A stretch of DNA of 64,000 nt from Neorhodopirellula lusitana (GTDB lineage Bacteria > Planctomycetota > Planctomycetia > Pirellulales > Pirellulaceae): contig NZ_FXUG01000002.1 in the NCBI RefSeq assembly GCF_900182915.1, positions 124,001 to 188,000 of the forward strand. The letters run 5' to 3'. A program made the translations under genes and the position numbers. The notes under the pieces are model-generated. The model did not search any database, was not told where the DNA came from, and saw only the letters and a list, made by a program, of their open reading frames with translations. Positions 62,605-64,000 of this stretch are shown in pieces. Each line of letters starts with the position of its first letter. The first letter of the stretch is position 1.

Positions 62605-64000
62605 CTAACGCGTGAACGTGAAGACGAAGCCGCCTTCGGTTCGCTCGGTATCATAGTCCTCGTTGTCTGACGCGAAACGATCGTGGCCCACGACAGTGGC
62701 GATGCCCCAAGCTTCGTTGATCGTGTATTGAAGTCGACCGTGCACACGCCAGAACAGTTCTTCACGGGGTGTGGCGCCGGTGAAGTCATAGTAGTCTCGA
62801 TAGCCAACGCCCCAGGTCGGGATCAGCTTCCATTTTTCGGAGATATTCCATCCCGTAGAACCGTGTAGGTTGATGGATCCATAGCGGTAGTCGTCACCGT
62901 CAGTGTTGGCCCATTCCGTATCGATACCAATGGAGTGCATTGGGATTTTTTGCCATCCGGTTTGGAAGAATCGACTCGACCCGGCGGTAATCGTGATGCC
63001 GTCGAGCGATGATTGGGTTGGATCAACACCGTCGTCGCTAAAATCGGAACTGGCAATGGTGAGGTAGCTGTAGAACGCTTCCAGGTCGGGGCGAATCAGC
63101 GTCACCGACGCGGTAGCAGAGTGGCGATTGCCCACGGAGTTGCCGTCGAAGTAGTCGGCTGAATAGACGTACTCTATCCGTCCAATGGCTTCACTGGTGC
63201 CCCAGTTAAAATCGCGTTCACCGAATAGACCGGGTTGAAAACTAGCAAGGTTAAATTCTTGGAAGTCACTTTCATTGGCTGTGAAGTATCCGCGAAACAT
63301 GGGACCGGCTCGCATGCTGGCGGTGCGTAAGATCTTGTAGTCGAAGTCAGGATTGGCGAACGCTTGGAAGCTCGCACTATCACTTTGTGCCAGTTCGCGG
63401 CTGACGGGCGTTAGGGTGACATTCGAATTGTATAGTACGCCTGTTTCAAAGAAGGCACGGAGTCGTTTGACTGGCGTTTGTACTTCACTTTGAAGTTGAT
63501 CGATTCTTTGTTCTAAGTCGTCCGAACCATCAAACGATTGGATTTGATAGCCGATGGGTTGAACGGTTTTATCCGGACCCAAGGTAGCGCTGATGTTCGA
63601 TGCGGAAGGCAATGTATCCAGCTTGAGAGTGGCTGGATTTGGCGACACAATGGGAATCACCAAGTGTGCGGTGGCAGGTGTTTGACAGGGGATACCTTGA
63701 TCGCGAAGTTGGTCTGCGTAAGAGCTTGCCGGTGCGATTTGGTAGACCTGGTCGAAGTGAGTTTTCGCGGCTTCCGGTCGGGCGAGTTTTAGGAACAGTT
63801 GTCCAACATCGAAATGGGCGGCGGCGTTGAACGGGTCCAGTTCCACGGCGCGTTTTGAGGATGCGATTGCCGAATCGGTATCGCCTAAAGCCTGTTGTAG
63901 GCGGCCTAGCGCTCGCCAAGATTCTGAGTGATCCGGACGATCAGCGACACGTTTTTGTAGCATCGCAAGCATCTTGAGCTGACCCGAGGCGTGCTCAAGT
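62605..64000 (-). CDS. TPR protein with outer-membrane barrel-like C-terminus, 5' end outside window
   Basis: The frame is open at the right window edge (no stop between 63973 and 64000), so the start lies outside. The visible N-terminal part contains tetratricopeptide repeats (WRALGRLQQALGDTDSAIAS, AAAHFDVGQLFLKLARPEAA). The rest (from about 185) is a repeating beta-hairpin series with aromatic strand ends (FFETGVLYNSNVTLTPVSRE, PGLFGERDFNWGTSEAIGRI, LFWRVHGRLQYTINEAWGIA) ending in GGFVFTFTR. This combination resembles TPR-barrel outer-membrane proteins such as those of cellulose or exopolysaccharide export (BcsC-like). Function unproven. It is convergent with the DUF7133-type gene (16 bp between the stops). 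Confidence 0.72.
   Translation of the reverse strand, partial: LEHASGQLKMLAMLQKRVADRPDHSESWRALGRLQQALGDTDSAIASSKRAVELDPFNAAAHFDVGQLFLKLARPEAAKTHFDQVYQIAPASSYADQLRDQGIPCQTPATAHLVIPIVSPNPATLKLDTLPSASNISATLGPDKTVQPIGYQIQSFDGSDDLEQRIDQLQSEVQTPVKRLRAFFETGVLYNSNVTLTPVSRELAQSDSASFQAFANPDFDYKILRTASMRAGPMFRGYFTANESDFQEFNLASFQPGLFGERDFNWGTSEAIGRIEYVYSADYFDGNSVGNRHSATASVTLIRPDLEAFYSYLTIASSDFSDDGVDPTQSSLDGITITAGSSRFFQTGWQKIPMHSIGIDTEWANTDGDDYRYGSINLHGSTGWNISEKWKLIPTWGVGYRDYYDFTGATPREELFWRVHGRLQYTINEAWGIATVVGHDRFASDNEDYDTERTEGGFVFTFTR

Overview
The window looks like chromosomal DNA of a planctomycete of the Pirellulaceae (Rhodopirellula-like). The reasons are the combination of a DUF1559 pilin-like protein with a small lipoprotein, two secreted sulfatases, an SHD1-like secreted protein, a multi-heme DUF1080/PA14 cytochrome beside a DUF7133-type beta-propeller protein, a porin O/P barrel, and many secreted proteins of unknown function. 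No rRNA, tRNA, riboswitch or intact insertion sequence was recognised. Two genes run off the ends: glgC at the left and a TPR/outer-membrane barrel gene at the right.

Layout. 1-9.2 kb is housekeeping: partial glgC, an FNR-type ferredoxin-NADP reductase, an SHD1-like secreted protein translationally coupled to protoporphyrinogen oxidase (hemY), a sixA-like phosphatase directly abutting a membrane-anchored metallophosphoesterase, a PQQ-type beta-propeller protein and a duplicated TM2-domain protein. 9.3-12.4 kb is dnaE2. 12.6-33.4 kb reads as a polysaccharide-utilisation region: SGNH esterase, GH5-like and two paralogous GH2-like enzymes, a sugar-porter MFS transporter, a DUF5107/TPR protein, two formylglycine sulfatases, a DUF1559 protein, and a XylR-type regulator divergent from one GH2 gene. 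A nucleotidyltransferase-HD protein and a second SGNH hydrolase follow (34-36.6 kb).

36.8-47.2 kb is a complete type I-C CRISPR-Cas locus on the minus strand: cas3, cas5c, cas8c, cas7c, then cas4, cas1, cas2 and an array of 23 identical 33-bp repeats. Three features stand out. The effector and adaptation modules are separated by about 950 bp that hold a short kinase-fold protein (truncated after the catalytic loop), a small divergent gene whose ATG shares a CATG with the kinase-like gene, and a decayed C-terminal fragment of a Uma2-family nuclease. The whole locus lies between two direct repeats of about 77 bp (roughly 83% identical), one of which overlaps the 3' end of the neighbouring exopolysaccharide export gene. 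The leader-distal (oldest) spacer reads as collagen-like Gly-X-Y codons, as in phage tail fibres.

47.9-64 kb is an envelope and secretion region: a Wza-like lipoprotein, a very large AsmA/TamB-like protein, a 7-bp microsatellite, an unknown membrane protein, a porin O/P protein, a flippase, the large multi-heme protein with its beta-propeller neighbour, and the partial TPR/barrel protein. All functions here are inferred from motifs read by eye; no database search was run.
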